From assembly GCF_046530675.1 (NCBI RefSeq), contig NZ_CP172558.1, positions 2,294,001 to 2,358,000 on the forward strand: a stretch of DNA of 64,000 nucleotides, given 5' to 3'. This document shows, one piece after another, positions 43,460 to 51,919 of the stretch. The notes under the pieces were generated by a model. It was given only the letters and a program-made list of their open reading frames with translations, made no database searches and was not told where the DNA came from. Source of the DNA: Chitinibacter sp046530675 (GTDB taxonomy: Bacteria > Pseudomonadota > Gammaproteobacteria > Burkholderiales > Chitinibacteraceae). A program made the translations under genes and the position numbers. The stretch's first letter is position 1, and each line of letters begins with the position of its first letter.

Positions 43460-45250
43460 TTATTTGCCAAGCATGGCAAAGCCATCAAAACCGAGTCGTA
43501 AATTGCCCCAGTGTCGACCACTGATATAAATCGGCACATCCAGTTCGGTCATGATTTCGCCGGTGTCGCGCACATAGTTTTGCAACAGGAAACGGTCGGT
43601 ATTCTGCGCCGCACGCAAACCGGCATGGTCATTGAAAATCCGCTGGTCGCGGCTATTGATTAGATCGACTGAACGTTCGCCCGTCATCGGGTGTGAGTAC
43701 CAGCTGTTATGCGTCGGGCCGTAGCCTTTGTTGTCAACTGCTAGGGCAAATTTGCCACCCAGTGCTGTTTTGGCCAGCTCGTCATACAGCGGTTGAACTT
43801 CAGTCACAAACAGCTGGTTGTAACTGGTTTTGTATTTTTGCGGATTGGTGTTGGGGATGGCTTGATAGTTCTGATCAAAAACATTCACGCCACGTGCCGC
43901 CATGCTTTCGATTTTGGCTGCGATTTTGTCCCGATACTGGGTGCACAAAGTAATAACGGCATCGAGTGGACCCTGACCAATGATAAAGCGTCCCACCATG
44001 GATTGAACTTCTTCGGTCGCACGGGCAACGTCTTTGGATGACTCGGCCGAGCGGATCATTTTCTCGTTGACGGTCAGCGAGAGCTGATGAATTTCGGAAA
44101 CATTGGCATTGACGATATTGTTGGCTTCGGTAAATTCTTCCAGCGTACTGGCAATGCCGCTGAGTGCCTGAGCCGTTTGTTCGAAATCATGCACCATATT
44201 GGCAAACTGCGATGATGCTTTTTCGACCACATCACGAGTCATATTGGCATCTTGAGTAATCAGCTGGGTTTCATTCAAGGTTTCCGAAACCTGTCCGAGC
44301 ATACTGTCGATATCACTGGAAATCTGATCAGTAGCGACGCCGACTTTTTCGGCCAGTTTGCGAACCTCATCGGCAACGACAGCAAAACCACGCCCTTGTT
44401 CACCAGCCCGGGCAGCTTCGATCGCTGCATTAAGTGCCAGCAAATTAGTTTGTCCTGCAATTTCCTTGATCAAATCAACGATGGTTTTGATGCTGGCCGA
44501 GCGTTTATTCAACCCATCAACAGTCTGGTTGAATGAACCGATTTTTTCATTAATAGCGTTAATGCGACTTACGACGTCTTGCAACTCTGAATAGGAAGAG
44601 TGCGCCATTTCCAGATTGGTCGCCGTGGTGTGCGAAATTTCTCCCGTTTGCTGGGATACCTGTGTAATGCCATTGGTTGTTGAATTGCTGGCGTCGACGA
44701 CCTTTTTGGCCAGCTTGTCTTGTTGCTCGGAGGCCAAGGCCGAATCGCGGATATGTTTCTGCGAGTTGGCCGCTTCCAGTGCCATGCCTATGGTCATGGT
44801 TTGTACATTGGCGATGATTTCGCGCTGCTTGCTTAGGAAGCGATTGCAGGTAATTGCCAACTGGCTAATTTCATCGCTGTAGGGTGCCGGAATATTGTGC
44901 GACAAATCGCCGTCATGATCGGCAGCATCGGTAAAAACCCGAGTGATTAATCGAACGGGCTTGGTGATCCACAAATGGAAATAAATGATTTCAATTGCAC
45001 ACATCAGGATCGATGCAAGCAAAATGATCCAGTTTGCTATACGCAGCGTCGCCAGGAAATCGGTGAGTATGTTTTGCTGAGCGGGCGGCAGTGCTTTGCT
45101 GATTTCAATCAGCTCACCTTGTGTTGAATAAAGAACAATTAAAGAGAGTAATGGGAAGATGCAAAGCAGGCTGATAAAAGCATATTTCCTACCCAGAGTG
45201 GGTATGAAATTACGTTCAAAAACGCGATGAAAATCAACTAACCATGTCAT
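43460..45250 (-). CDS. Methyl-accepting chemotaxis protein with a C-terminal cytoplasmic sensor domain
   Basis: 596 residues. Two membrane segments (about 22-42 and 72-92) are separated by only 30 residues, so there is no periplasmic sensor domain. A HAMP-like stretch follows, then the MCP signalling domain with the conserved tip (about 265-305: I-A-G-Q-T-N-L-L-A-L-N-A-A-I-E-A-A-R). Residues 455-596 form an extra C-terminal domain with Cache-like features (N-S-W-Y-S-H-P, W-G-N-L-R-L-G-F-D), which must be cytoplasmic. It probably senses an internal or membrane-permeant signal. Starts 4 bp from the glycosylase gene end region. Confidence 0.9.
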   Translation of the reverse strand: MTWLVDFHRVFERNFIPTLGRKYAFISLLCIFPLLSLIVLYSTQGELIEISKALPPAQQNILTDFLATLRIANWIILLASILMCAIEIIYFHLWITKPVRLITRVFTDAADHDGDLSHNIPAPYSDEISQLAITCNRFLSKQREIIANVQTMTIGMALEAANSQKHIRDSALASEQQDKLAKKVVDASNSTTNGITQVSQQTGEISHTTATNLEMAHSSYSELQDVVSRINAINEKIGSFNQTVDGLNKRSASIKTIVDLIKEIAGQTNLLALNAAIEAARAGEQGRGFAVVADEVRKLAEKVGVATDQISSDIDSMLGQVSETLNETQLITQDANMTRDVVEKASSQFANMVHDFEQTAQALSGIASTLEEFTEANNIVNANVSEIHQLSLTVNEKMIRSAESSKDVARATEEVQSMVGRFIIGQGPLDAVITLCTQYRDKIAAKIESMAARGVNVFDQNYQAIPNTNPQKYKTSYNQLFVTEVQPLYDELAKTALGGKFALAVDNKGYGPTHNSWYSHPMTGERSVDLINSRDQRIFNDHAGLRAAQNTDRFLLQNYVRDTGEIMTELDVPIYISGRHWGNLRLGFDGFAMLGK

Positions 45251-45472
45251 GCTTTATTTCCCATTTGGTCTGCGTACTCAATTTTTAGCAAGCAGAGTCA
45301 TTTTTGAGTCGAGGCATGTTCCTGTAAATCAGGAGTCGACATGCTCAGAAAATGAATTTACTTTGATAAAAGTGAGTATGGAGCAAGGTAAAAATACGGA
45401 CACTGCCGTGTCTTGCTATCGGGCTGATGCTGGCAGTGTGCGAGAATTTTTTACCGCTACTTGGCGCGAAAT

Positions 45473-45886
45473 TTATTGCTCGAAAGCGAGCTGAAGATCG
45501 TCCAGACTCAGATGCCATTTTTTTAGCATGCGGCTAAATACGGCCAGTTCGGCGTCGTTGATTTCATGATCCGCTTTGGCCAAGTCTAGCGACAATGCGG
45601 CTAATTGCAGGCGTTTTTTTGGATCATCGACGGTTTCCAGCAACTGATCAATGCGCTCTTTATCGACCAGATGTACAGTGCCGCTTTCGTCGGCTTCATC
45701 GCCAATGTCGTTGCAATATTCCTGCAGGACATTAATAAAACCTTTGCGGCTAATTCCAAGCACTTCATAAATATGCAGATGCTCTAATTCATCGATTTCG
45801 TCCGGGTCAAAATTACCATCGCAAATCATTTGCAGGACAAGGATGCGAGCCATGGCTTCAGGGCTATTGGTGGCATATTTTTTCAT
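45473..45886 (-). CDS. TerB-like protein
   Basis: 137 residues, all-helical in appearance, with the acidic D-G-x-F-D-P-D-E and A-K-A-D-H-E-I-N-D-A-E patterns of the TerB/tellurite-resistance-like fold, which binds metal. No other ter genes are near, so a tellurite role is not supported. Its ATG overlaps the thioesterase stop (ATGA), so the two are co-translated. Confidence 0.75.
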   Translation of the reverse strand: MKKYATNSPEAMARILVLQMICDGNFDPDEIDELEHLHIYEVLGISRKGFINVLQEYCNDIGDEADESGTVHLVDKERIDQLLETVDDPKKRLQLAALSLDLAKADHEINDAELAVFSRMLKKWHLSLDDLQLAFEQ

Positions 45887-46314
45887 GATGTTTGTTGCTC
45901 CAATATGGTACGTAATGTTTGCGGTAGACTGCTCATTTTTCGATTTTGATAATCAAATGCGATCAGCGTTGTTTTGGCTTGAGCAATGATTACCCCTTCT
46001 TTACTGACATCATAATAAAGATCAAAGCTGGCGCGACTGATTTCGGCTACACCTAAGCGAATACGCAACACATCATTATGGAAGGCCTCATTCTTAAAAA
46101 TGATGGCCACATCGGCCATGATCAGGCCTTTGCCGCCAACGTCCAATTCCGATGCAAAACCATGTTGTTTAAGCCATTGGATTCTACTTTCATGCAGCAT
46201 TGCCATCAGGGCATCGTTACTTAAATGCTGGCCGTAATTGATGTCGCGAATGCGGACAGGTAAATCGGTGCTGAATAACAGGCAGGGCGGTAATTGCAGC
46301 TCTAGGCGTGCCAT
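45883..46314 (-). CDS. Acyl-CoA thioesterase, hotdog fold (YbgC/FadM type)
   Basis: 143 residues from the ATG at 46314; an upstream in-frame ATG at 46362 is possible but has no family similarity before M-A-R-L-E. The hotdog signature R-I-R-D-I-N-Y-G-Q-H-L-S-N-D (Asp and His near 26-32) marks the 4HBT group. It hydrolyses acyl-CoA thioesters; the chain length preferred is unknown. Operon with the TerB-like gene. Confidence 0.82.
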   Translation of the reverse strand: MARLELQLPPCLLFSTDLPVRIRDINYGQHLSNDALMAMLHESRIQWLKQHGFASELDVGGKGLIMADVAIIFKNEAFHNDVLRIRLGVAEISRASFDLYYDVSKEGVIIAQAKTTLIAFDYQNRKMSSLPQTLRTILEQQTS

Positions 46315-46424
46315 AAAATTGAAATTTAAATAGTGTTCGCTTGAGTGTATGCCTGACGGCATGCCAGCCGCAATAGGGGAAGCCTGCTAGACTGGAAAAA
46401 TCCAAGCGATAAGGAGTAAGCATC

Positions 46425-46877
46425 ATGTATACGCGCATTTTAGTCCCGGTCGACCACAGTGATACCAGTGCCGCAGCGCTTGCTGAAGCGATTCGGCTGG
46501 CGAACGAGCAGCATGCCATTGTGCGTCTGGTACATGTAATTGATCTGGCTCAGTTTGCCTGGAGTGCCAATGAATTTCTCGATGTGCCTCAGTTGCAATC
46601 GTCATTAAGGGAGAGCGGTGAAAAACTGCTGACCGAACGTGTGCAGCAAGTACAGGAGGGCGGAATCTCGGTCGAATCTGAGTTGCTGGAAATCTGGGGC
46701 GGGCAGATTGCGCGTACTCTGGTCGATGATGCGGTCAAATGGAAGGCGCATTTACTGGTGATGGGGACACACGGCTATGGCGGGTTGACTCATATGCTGC
46801 TCGGTAGTGTCGCCGAAGGGGTAATGAGGCATACTCATATCCCCGTACTGCTGGTGAAAGCCACAGAGTCAAAATAA
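46425..46877 (+). CDS. Universal stress protein (UspA family)
   Basis: 150 residues. The ATP-binding signature G-T-H-G-Y-G-G-L-x9-G-S-V-A near 112-130 is present, so this is the nucleotide-binding type of Usp. A good ribosome site (AAGGAG) precedes the ATG. Divergent from the thioesterase gene with about 110 bp between. Confidence 0.92.
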   Translation: MYTRILVPVDHSDTSAAALAEAIRLANEQHAIVRLVHVIDLAQFAWSANEFLDVPQLQSSLRESGEKLLTERVQQVQEGGISVESELLEIWGGQIARTLVDDAVKWKAHLLVMGTHGYGGLTHMLLGSVAEGVMRHTHIPVLLVKATESK

Positions 46878-46963
46878 GCAGAAAGACAAACAATTCACAA
46901 ACAAACAATTCACGTGGCCTAGTCTTGCGTGAAAATTTTGTGAATCAGGAAAGCCGGTTAAGA

Positions 46964-47821
46964 ATGAGCATTCAAATTGTTACCCCATTGACAGTGACCG
47001 ATCACAGTCGGGATATTGCAGGACTGCAGTATGTTTATCCTGTCGTTTCGCGTCGTGCGGGGGGCGTGTCGATCGGGGTTAATCTGAACCCCAATAATGC
47101 CTGCAACTGGCGCTGCGTGTATTGCCAGGTGCCGGGGCTGATTCGTGGCGCTGCGCCAGAAACGGATCTGGCTCTGCTGGCCGAAGAGCTTGATCTGATG
47201 CTCTCGCAGATCGTCAATGGCGATTTTATGCAAAAGGCCGTGCCGCTTGAAGCGCGCCGATTGAATGATATTGCTTTGTCCGGCAATGGAGAGCCGACGA
47301 CTTCGCCGCAATTTCTTGATGTCATCGATCTCATTGCTGCCGCGCAGCAAAAATATCACCTTGATCTGAAAACTGTGCTGATCACCAATGGCAGCCAACT
47401 TGATAAAACTCAGGTGCAGGCCGGGCTGCGTAAAATGGCGACGATGCGCGGCGAGGTCTGGTTCAAGATTGACCGTGTCCCGCAAGACGGGTTTGAATTT
47501 GTTAATCAGATCGCGCTCAAACGCTCGCAAGTCGTACGCAGATTGACGCAATCGGCTGCATTGTGCCCGACCTGGATTCAGACTTGCATGTTTGCGACCG
47601 ATGGCGTTTTGCCGGATGAGCAAGCGCTTGGGCAATACGTTGATTTCCTTGCCGAGCAGATCGCCCAAGGTGTGAAACTGGAAGGGGTCTTACTATACGG
47701 GCTTGCGCGACCCTCTTTGCAAGCAGAGGCGTCGCGGCTCAGTGCAGCCCCAGCCGAATGGATGCAGGCATTGCAGGCGAAAATAGAGGCGCTTGGTTTG
47801 CCGGTGAAACTCAGTCTGTAA
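46964..47821 (+). CDS. Radical SAM protein of unknown function
   Basis: 285 residues. The iron-sulfur motif is C-N-W-R-C-V-Y-C (Cys46, Cys50, Cys53 region), followed by L-S-G-N-G-E-P-T near 104. It resembles the COG0731-like Fe-S oxidoreductases common in proteobacteria, whose substrate is not established. The ATG at 46964 fits the family start; the frame is open upstream. Single gene. Confidence 0.85.
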   Translation: MSIQIVTPLTVTDHSRDIAGLQYVYPVVSRRAGGVSIGVNLNPNNACNWRCVYCQVPGLIRGAAPETDLALLAEELDLMLSQIVNGDFMQKAVPLEARRLNDIALSGNGEPTTSPQFLDVIDLIAAAQQKYHLDLKTVLITNGSQLDKTQVQAGLRKMATMRGEVWFKIDRVPQDGFEFVNQIALKRSQVVRRLTQSAALCPTWIQTCMFATDGVLPDEQALGQYVDFLAEQIAQGVKLEGVLLYGLARPSLQAEASRLSAAPAEWMQALQAKIEALGLPVKLSL

Positions 47822-47842
47822 TGATTAAGGCTTGCAGGCTAT

Positions 47843-47983
47843 CAGGCCGTTGAAAAACTACTGCGAAGCCCGAAATCTGCGTTAAAAAATGGCTCAAAAT
47901 CCTCATTTACACCAGTAAACTCCGGTTTTTCGCCATTTTTTTGCCTTGCCTTCGAGCTTCTCGCTACCGTTTTCAACGGCCTG
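47843..47983. repeat. 141-bp palindromic element
   Basis: Ends CAGGCCGTTGAAAA (47843-47856) and TTTTCAACGGCCTG (47970-47983) are exact inverted copies. AAAAAATGGC and GCCATTTTTT form an inner exact pair, and the arms between are imperfect copies of each other. It can fold as one long hairpin. No open frame. Its right end supplies the last codons and stop of the neighbouring HTH gene. Confidence 0.8.
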
Positions 47984-48245
47984 CTAGAGCGATCAATTCT
48001 TTCAGCATCTGGGGTTGGCGTTCGCGCAAATAATTCAAAACCATAATTTCTTCGCGTTTCAATGTCGCCAAATCTATTCCCTCGATATGAACAAGTCGCA
48101 ATAATTCGCGTACCGGTTTGGGCATCGTTCGGCCACTTTCGTAACGTGAGCCTCCGCTTTGAGTGACACCGATCCGGTTCCAAAACTCGAATTGGTTCAT
48201 GCCTAATGTTTTGCGGATCAGTTTGGGGTTGAGCGTCGTTGTCAT
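47973..48245 (-). CDS. Small helix-turn-helix protein
   Basis: 90 residues with one HTH of the XRE or YdaS-like type (M-N-Q-F-E-F-W-N-R-I-G-V-T-Q-S-G-G-S-R-Y-E-S-G-R, about 16-39), in which the residues T-Q-S-G-G-S-R-Y-E look like a recognition helix. Similar small HTH proteins are widespread in Neisseriales. Its last codons G-R-stop are provided by the 141-bp element, so the original C-terminus may have differed. Confidence 0.8.
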   Translation of the reverse strand: MTTTLNPKLIRKTLGMNQFEFWNRIGVTQSGGSRYESGRTMPKPVRELLRLVHIEGIDLATLKREEIMVLNYLRERQPQMLKELIALAGR

Positions 48246-48270
48246 GATTGGATTCCTCGCGAGATTATCT

Positions 48271-48300
48271 AGGGTCTGTTGACGTTTGGTTTACGGTCGC
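48271..48300. repeat. Fragment of the GTTGACGTTTGG repeat family
   Basis: GGTCTGTTGACGTTTGG and TTTACGGTCGC match the right end (read inverted) of the element at 4292-4563 with one difference. Only one end is present, so it is a solo end or a decayed copy. Confidence 0.7.
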
Positions 48301-48430
48301 AAAACCAGTCGTCAAAAGCCCCTAAGCGCATGTCATAGATGTTGTTGTCATCATAAGAATTTTTGTCATGGCGAGATACGGCACTAATACACATTCAGTT
48401 AATGAAGTAGTGATATTTAAATTTATCTGA

Positions 48431-48481
48431 TGGGTATATGCCTGTTGGCTTTATCAGTATTGAGTTTTATACATATACATC
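48431..48481. repeat. 51-bp gapped palindrome, site 13
   Basis: Arms TGGGTAT and ATACATC, 37 bases apart, upstream of leuC. Confidence 0.65.
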
Positions 48482-48708
48482 ATGGCTGTATCTGGTGAGT
48501 CCTAGTCTGAGCGGCTGGTGAGCGAGGTGAGCGGGCAAGGCATAATCTGCGGGCTGCGGTTTTCCGGGTTGACCCGTTCGCACTGCCTTGTTGCAATTAT
48601 TGTCTGAGGGGAAAACTGCAGCTTTGGCCGACGGCGTCGGTTGTCGCAAAGTGGCGAATCGGCTACTATCAGGGCTTTCCTAGATTGTCCCGATTGGCGA
48701 TCCTTGCT

Positions 48709-50115
48709 ATGGCTAAAACCCTGTATGACAAACTCTGGCATTCGCACGTAGTTCGTGAAGAAGCCGACGGCACCTGCCTGATTTATATTGACCGTCACCT
48801 GGTGCATGAAGTGACCAGCCCGCAGGCCTTTGAAGGCCTGAAGCTGGCGCATCGCCAGCCGTGGCGCAACTCTTCTGTGGTCGCGACTGCCGACCACAAT
48901 ACCCCAACCAATGAATGGGACAAGGGTATTCAAGACCCGATTTCCCGTCTGCAGGTTGAAACGCTCGACGCCAATATCAAAGAATTCGGCGCGCTGGCTT
49001 ATTTCCCGTTTAAAGATCACCGCCAAGGGATCGTGCATGTCGTTGGCCCGGAAAATGGTGCTACCTTGCCCGGCATGACCGTCGTTTGTGGCGACAGCCA
49101 TACTTCGACGCATGGCGCTTTTGCAGCGCTGGCGCACGGGATTGGCACTTCCGAAGTCGAACATGTGTTGGCCACGCAAACACTGGTCGCCAAAAAATCC
49201 AAAGCCATGCTCGTTCGTGTTGACGGCAAGCTGGGCACTGGCGTCACCGCCAAAGATGTGGCGCTGGCGATCATCGGCAAAATCGGTACGGCGGGTGGTA
49301 CCGGCTACGCGATCGAATTTGGTGGCGAAGCTATCCGTAGCCTGAGCATGGAAGGCCGGATGACCTTGTGCAATATGGCAATCGAAGGCGGCGCGCGCGC
49401 CGGTATGGTTGCCGTTGACGACAAAACTATCGAATACCTGAAAGGTCGTCCATTCTCACCGAGCGCCGAGCAATGGGACGCCGCGGTTGCAAGCTGGAAA
49501 GAATTAGTTTCCGACGAAGGCGCGGTATTTGACGCCGTGGTTGAACTGCGCGCCGAAGACATTGAGCCGCAAGTCACATGGGGTACTTCACCCGAGCAAG
49601 TGCTGGGGGTTTCGGGCAAAGTGCCTAATCCGGCAAGCGAGAATGATCCGGTTAAACGCGGTAGTTACGAACGTGCTTTGCAATACATGGGTTTGCAAGC
49701 CGATACCCCACTGACCGACATCGCCATCGACAAAGTATTTATTGGTTCGTGCACTAATAGCCGTATTGAAGATTTGCGCGCCGCTGCGGGCGTCGTGAAA
49801 GGCAAAAAGAAAGCCGATAACGTCAAACTGGTCTTGATCGTGCCGGGTTCCGGTCTGGTCAAAGCACAGGCTGAGGCGGAAGGTCTGGACAAGATCTTTA
49901 CCGACGCCGGTTTTGAATGGCGTGAGCCGGGCTGCTCGATGTGTCTGGCGATGAATGCCGACCGTCTGGCGCCGGGCGAGCGTTGTGCGTCTACATCCAA
50001 CCGTAATTTTGAAGGCCGTCAGGGGCAGGGTGGTCGTACGCACCTGGTTAGCCCGGAAATGGCTGCCGCTGCGGCAATTGCCGGTCATTTTGTCGACGTA
50101 CGTCACTTTGCCTAA
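48709..50115 (+). CDS. leuC: 3-isopropylmalate dehydratase large subunit
   Basis: 468 residues. Aconitase-family enzyme of leucine synthesis; isomerises 2-isopropylmalate with LeuD. The [4Fe-4S] cysteines lie in S-C-T-N-S-R (near 348) and G-C-S-M-C-L (near 408). C-G-D-S-H-T-S-T-H near 129 contacts substrate. The ATG at 48709 is chosen by family similarity. It is followed by a tiny lipoprotein gene and leuD. Confidence 0.96.
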   Translation: MAKTLYDKLWHSHVVREEADGTCLIYIDRHLVHEVTSPQAFEGLKLAHRQPWRNSSVVATADHNTPTNEWDKGIQDPISRLQVETLDANIKEFGALAYFPFKDHRQGIVHVVGPENGATLPGMTVVCGDSHTSTHGAFAALAHGIGTSEVEHVLATQTLVAKKSKAMLVRVDGKLGTGVTAKDVALAIIGKIGTAGGTGYAIEFGGEAIRSLSMEGRMTLCNMAIEGGARAGMVAVDDKTIEYLKGRPFSPSAEQWDAAVASWKELVSDEGAVFDAVVELRAEDIEPQVTWGTSPEQVLGVSGKVPNPASENDPVKRGSYERALQYMGLQADTPLTDIAIDKVFIGSCTNSRIEDLRAAAGVVKGKKKADNVKLVLIVPGSGLVKAQAEAEGLDKIFTDAGFEWREPGCSMCLAMNADRLAPGERCASTSNRNFEGRQGQGGRTHLVSPEMAAAAAIAGHFVDVRHFA

Positions 50116-50126
50116 GGAGACTGAGG

Positions 50127-50243
50127 ATGCGTTCACTAACCCTCTGTATTTTGGTTTTGGCTTTGAGTGCTTGCAATACGATGTCGGGCATTGGTAAAGA
50201 CATTCAAAAAGGTGGCGAAGCCATCGAAAAGGCAGCGAAATGA
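50127..50243 (+). CDS. Entericidin-like small lipoprotein
   Basis: 38 residues. The signal peptide M-R-S-L-T-L-C-I-L-V-L-A ends in the lipobox L-S-A-C (Cys16), and the mature part N-T-M-S-G-I-G-K-D-I-Q-K-G-G-E-A-I matches the entericidin EcnA/EcnB pattern. AAGGAG precedes it. Its TGA overlaps the ATG of leuD (ATGA), so it is part of the leuC-leuD operon. Entericidins are small membrane lipoproteins linked to stationary-phase lysis in E. coli; whether this one is toxic is unknown. Confidence 0.85.
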   Translation: MRSLTLCILVLALSACNTMSGIGKDIQKGGEAIEKAAK

Positions 50244-50878
50244 AACCTTTTGTGCAATTAGATGGTTTGGTCTGCGCGATGGATCGCGCTAACGTTGATA
50301 CGGATGCGATCATCCCAAAGCAGTTTTTGAAATCGATCAAGCGCTCGGGTTTTGGTCCGAATCTGTTTGACGAATGGCGTTATCTCGATCAGGGCGAGCC
50401 AGGCATGGATAACAGCCAGCGCCCGCTCAACCCGGATTTCGAACTGAATTTGCCACGCAATCAGGGTGCGCAAGTGCTATTGGCGCGCGATAACTTCGGT
50501 TGCGGTAGCTCGCGTGAGCATGCACCGTGGGCGATTGAAGATTTCGGCTTCCGTGCGTTGATTGCCCCCAGCTTTGCCGATATTTTCTTTAATAACTGCT
50601 TCAAAAATGGCTTGTTGCCGATTGTGCAGCCTGCTGCAGTGGTTGACCAGTTGTTTAATGAGGCCAAAGCAGAAGGCTATCGCCTGAACATTGATCTGGC
50701 GTCGCAAACCATCACGACGCCGAGTGGTCAGGTTTTCTCGTTTGATATTACCGAACACCGTAAGCACTGCCTGCTCAATGGTTTGGACGAAATCGGCCTG
50801 ACGTTGGCACACCGCGATGAAATTGCTGCTTTTGAAGCAAAACGCCGTGTCGAGCAACCGTGGTTGTTTGCAAAATAA
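50240..50878 (+). CDS. leuD: 3-isopropylmalate dehydratase small subunit
   Basis: 212 residues. Partner of LeuC. R-A-N-V-D-T-D-A-I-I-P near 18 and G-C-G-S-S-R-E-H-A-P-W near 87 are the family signatures. Translation is coupled to the entericidin-like gene by ATGA overlap. Confidence 0.96.
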   Translation: MKPFVQLDGLVCAMDRANVDTDAIIPKQFLKSIKRSGFGPNLFDEWRYLDQGEPGMDNSQRPLNPDFELNLPRNQGAQVLLARDNFGCGSSREHAPWAIEDFGFRALIAPSFADIFFNNCFKNGLLPIVQPAAVVDQLFNEAKAEGYRLNIDLASQTITTPSGQVFSFDITEHRKHCLLNGLDEIGLTLAHRDEIAAFEAKRRVEQPWLFAK

Positions 50879-50883
50879 TTAAT

Positions 50884-50919
50884 TGAGCCCCTTTTTGAAT
50901 AAATTGGGGCTCATTTTTT
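50884..50919 (+). terminator. Terminator after leuD
   Basis: TGAGCCCC (50884-50891) pairs with GGGGCTCA (50906-50913), then six T. Confidence 0.85.
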
Positions 50920-50994
50920 AGGCTTTATCAATATTATGACCAGAATTTTATCGTATCCTTTTACGGTCGAATTCATATTTTGGAAAGTAAACCA

Positions 50995-51726
50995 ATGATC
51001 CTGCATAAATTCAAAAATCAAAGCGATCTAGATCGTGCCGCAGCAGACTTGATTATTTCTATGGTGCGCTCAAAGCCCAATGCCGTTTTGGGGATGGCGA
51101 CAGGCGGCACGCCAGTCGGTCTGTACAAAGAAATCGTGAAAACGCATCAAGCGGGTTTGGTGAGTTTTGCGCACGCAAAAACGTTCAATCTGGACGAATA
51201 CGTCGGCCTGCCGATCACGCATCAGGAAAGCTACCGCAATTTTATGCAGCGCAATCTGTTTGATCATATCGACATCAAACGTGAAAATACGCACGTACCT
51301 GATGGTAATGCCGCTGACGTTGACGCTGAATGCCGCAATTACGACAAAATGATGTTCGAGCAAGGTCCGGTTGATTTGCAATTGCTCGGTATTGGCGGCA
51401 ATGGCCATATCGGTTTTAACGAGCCGGACGAGCACTTGTCTCGCGGTACTTACAAAGTAACCTTGAAACAAGAAACCCGCGAAGCCAACAAACGTTTCTT
51501 CAACCACATCGACGAAGTGCCAACGCACGCGGTGACGATGGGCATGGGAACCATCATGCAGGCCAAAGCCATTTTGCTGGTCGTAAAAGGCGCTGAAAAA
51601 GCAGCGATCCTGGACGCGACACTGAACGGCCCGATCACGACGCAAGTGCCTGCCTCATTGCTGCAAACGCACCCGCGCGTCATTGTGATGACCGATTGCG
51701 ATGTCGATTACAAAGTATCGTTCTAA
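50995..51726 (+). CDS. nagB: Glucosamine-6-phosphate deaminase
   Basis: 243 residues. Converts glucosamine-6-phosphate to fructose-6-phosphate and ammonia, the last step of amino-sugar (chitin-derived) use. M-A-T-G-G-T-P near 35 binds phosphate, N-L-D-E-Y near 64 holds catalytic Asp and Glu, and G-I-G-G-N-G-H-I-G-F-N-E-P near 128 carries the catalytic His. It is a short-type NagB without the long allosteric C-terminus. It sits between leuD and leuB but has terminators on both sides, so it is its own unit. Confidence 0.94.
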   Translation: MILHKFKNQSDLDRAAADLIISMVRSKPNAVLGMATGGTPVGLYKEIVKTHQAGLVSFAHAKTFNLDEYVGLPITHQESYRNFMQRNLFDHIDIKRENTHVPDGNAADVDAECRNYDKMMFEQGPVDLQLLGIGGNGHIGFNEPDEHLSRGTYKVTLKQETREANKRFFNHIDEVPTHAVTMGMGTIMQAKAILLVVKGAEKAAILDATLNGPITTQVPASLLQTHPRVIVMTDCDVDYKVSF

Positions 51727-51742
51727 GCGAACGTGCTGAGTC

Positions 51743-51768
51743 AAAAAGAGGGGCTTGCCCCTCTTTTT
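51743..51768 (+). terminator. Terminator after nagB
   Basis: AAAAAGAGGGGC and GCCCCTCTTTTT face each other around TT. Confidence 0.85.
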
Positions 51769-51817
51769 CTACGTTTGCTTGCTGCAAAATAATTGTACTC
51801 ACTTGGAGTTTTGTTTG

Positions 51818-51868
51818 TGGGTATTGCTCTAGGAGTCATCATCTAATTGATGCGCAGAGCTATACCTA
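51818..51868. repeat. 51-bp gapped palindrome, site 14
   Basis: Arms TGGGTAT and ATACCTA, 37 bases apart, upstream of leuB. Symmetry extends inward (TGCTCT against AGAGCT), one of the best extended copies. A wider inverted pair, TACTCACT and AGTGAGTA, flanks it. Confidence 0.8.
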
Positions 51869-51919
51869 TAGTGAGTAATTGCAATCCATCTTTAATCCGA
51901 TAAAAACCACGAGATAAAC

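Larger units (their letters stand above)
48246..48708. other. 463-bp gene-free region before leuC
   Basis: It holds a fragment of the GTTGACGTTTGG repeat (48271-48300), a 51-bp palindrome (48431-48481) and a possible leuC promoter, TTGACC (48569-48574) with TGCAAT (48592-48597) after 17 bases. I see no leucine-rich leader peptide and no riboswitch that I recognise. Confidence 0.6.

Noticed and set aside
45064..45114. Several TGAGTAT, GGGTAT or ATACCC words (8102, 11378, 25776, 28881, 39554, 45064, 45199, 45373) tested as further palindrome arms
   Set aside because: No matching arm lies at the required distance, so they are single words.
45249..45494. An 81-residue plus-strand frame between the chemoreceptor and the TerB-like gene
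   Set aside because: It overlaps the ends of both neighbours, has no ribosome site or recognisable motif, and lies in a spacer that must hold the chemoreceptor promoter.
48467..48708. A leucine leader peptide before leuC
   Set aside because: No short frame with a run of Leu codons next to a terminator is present.
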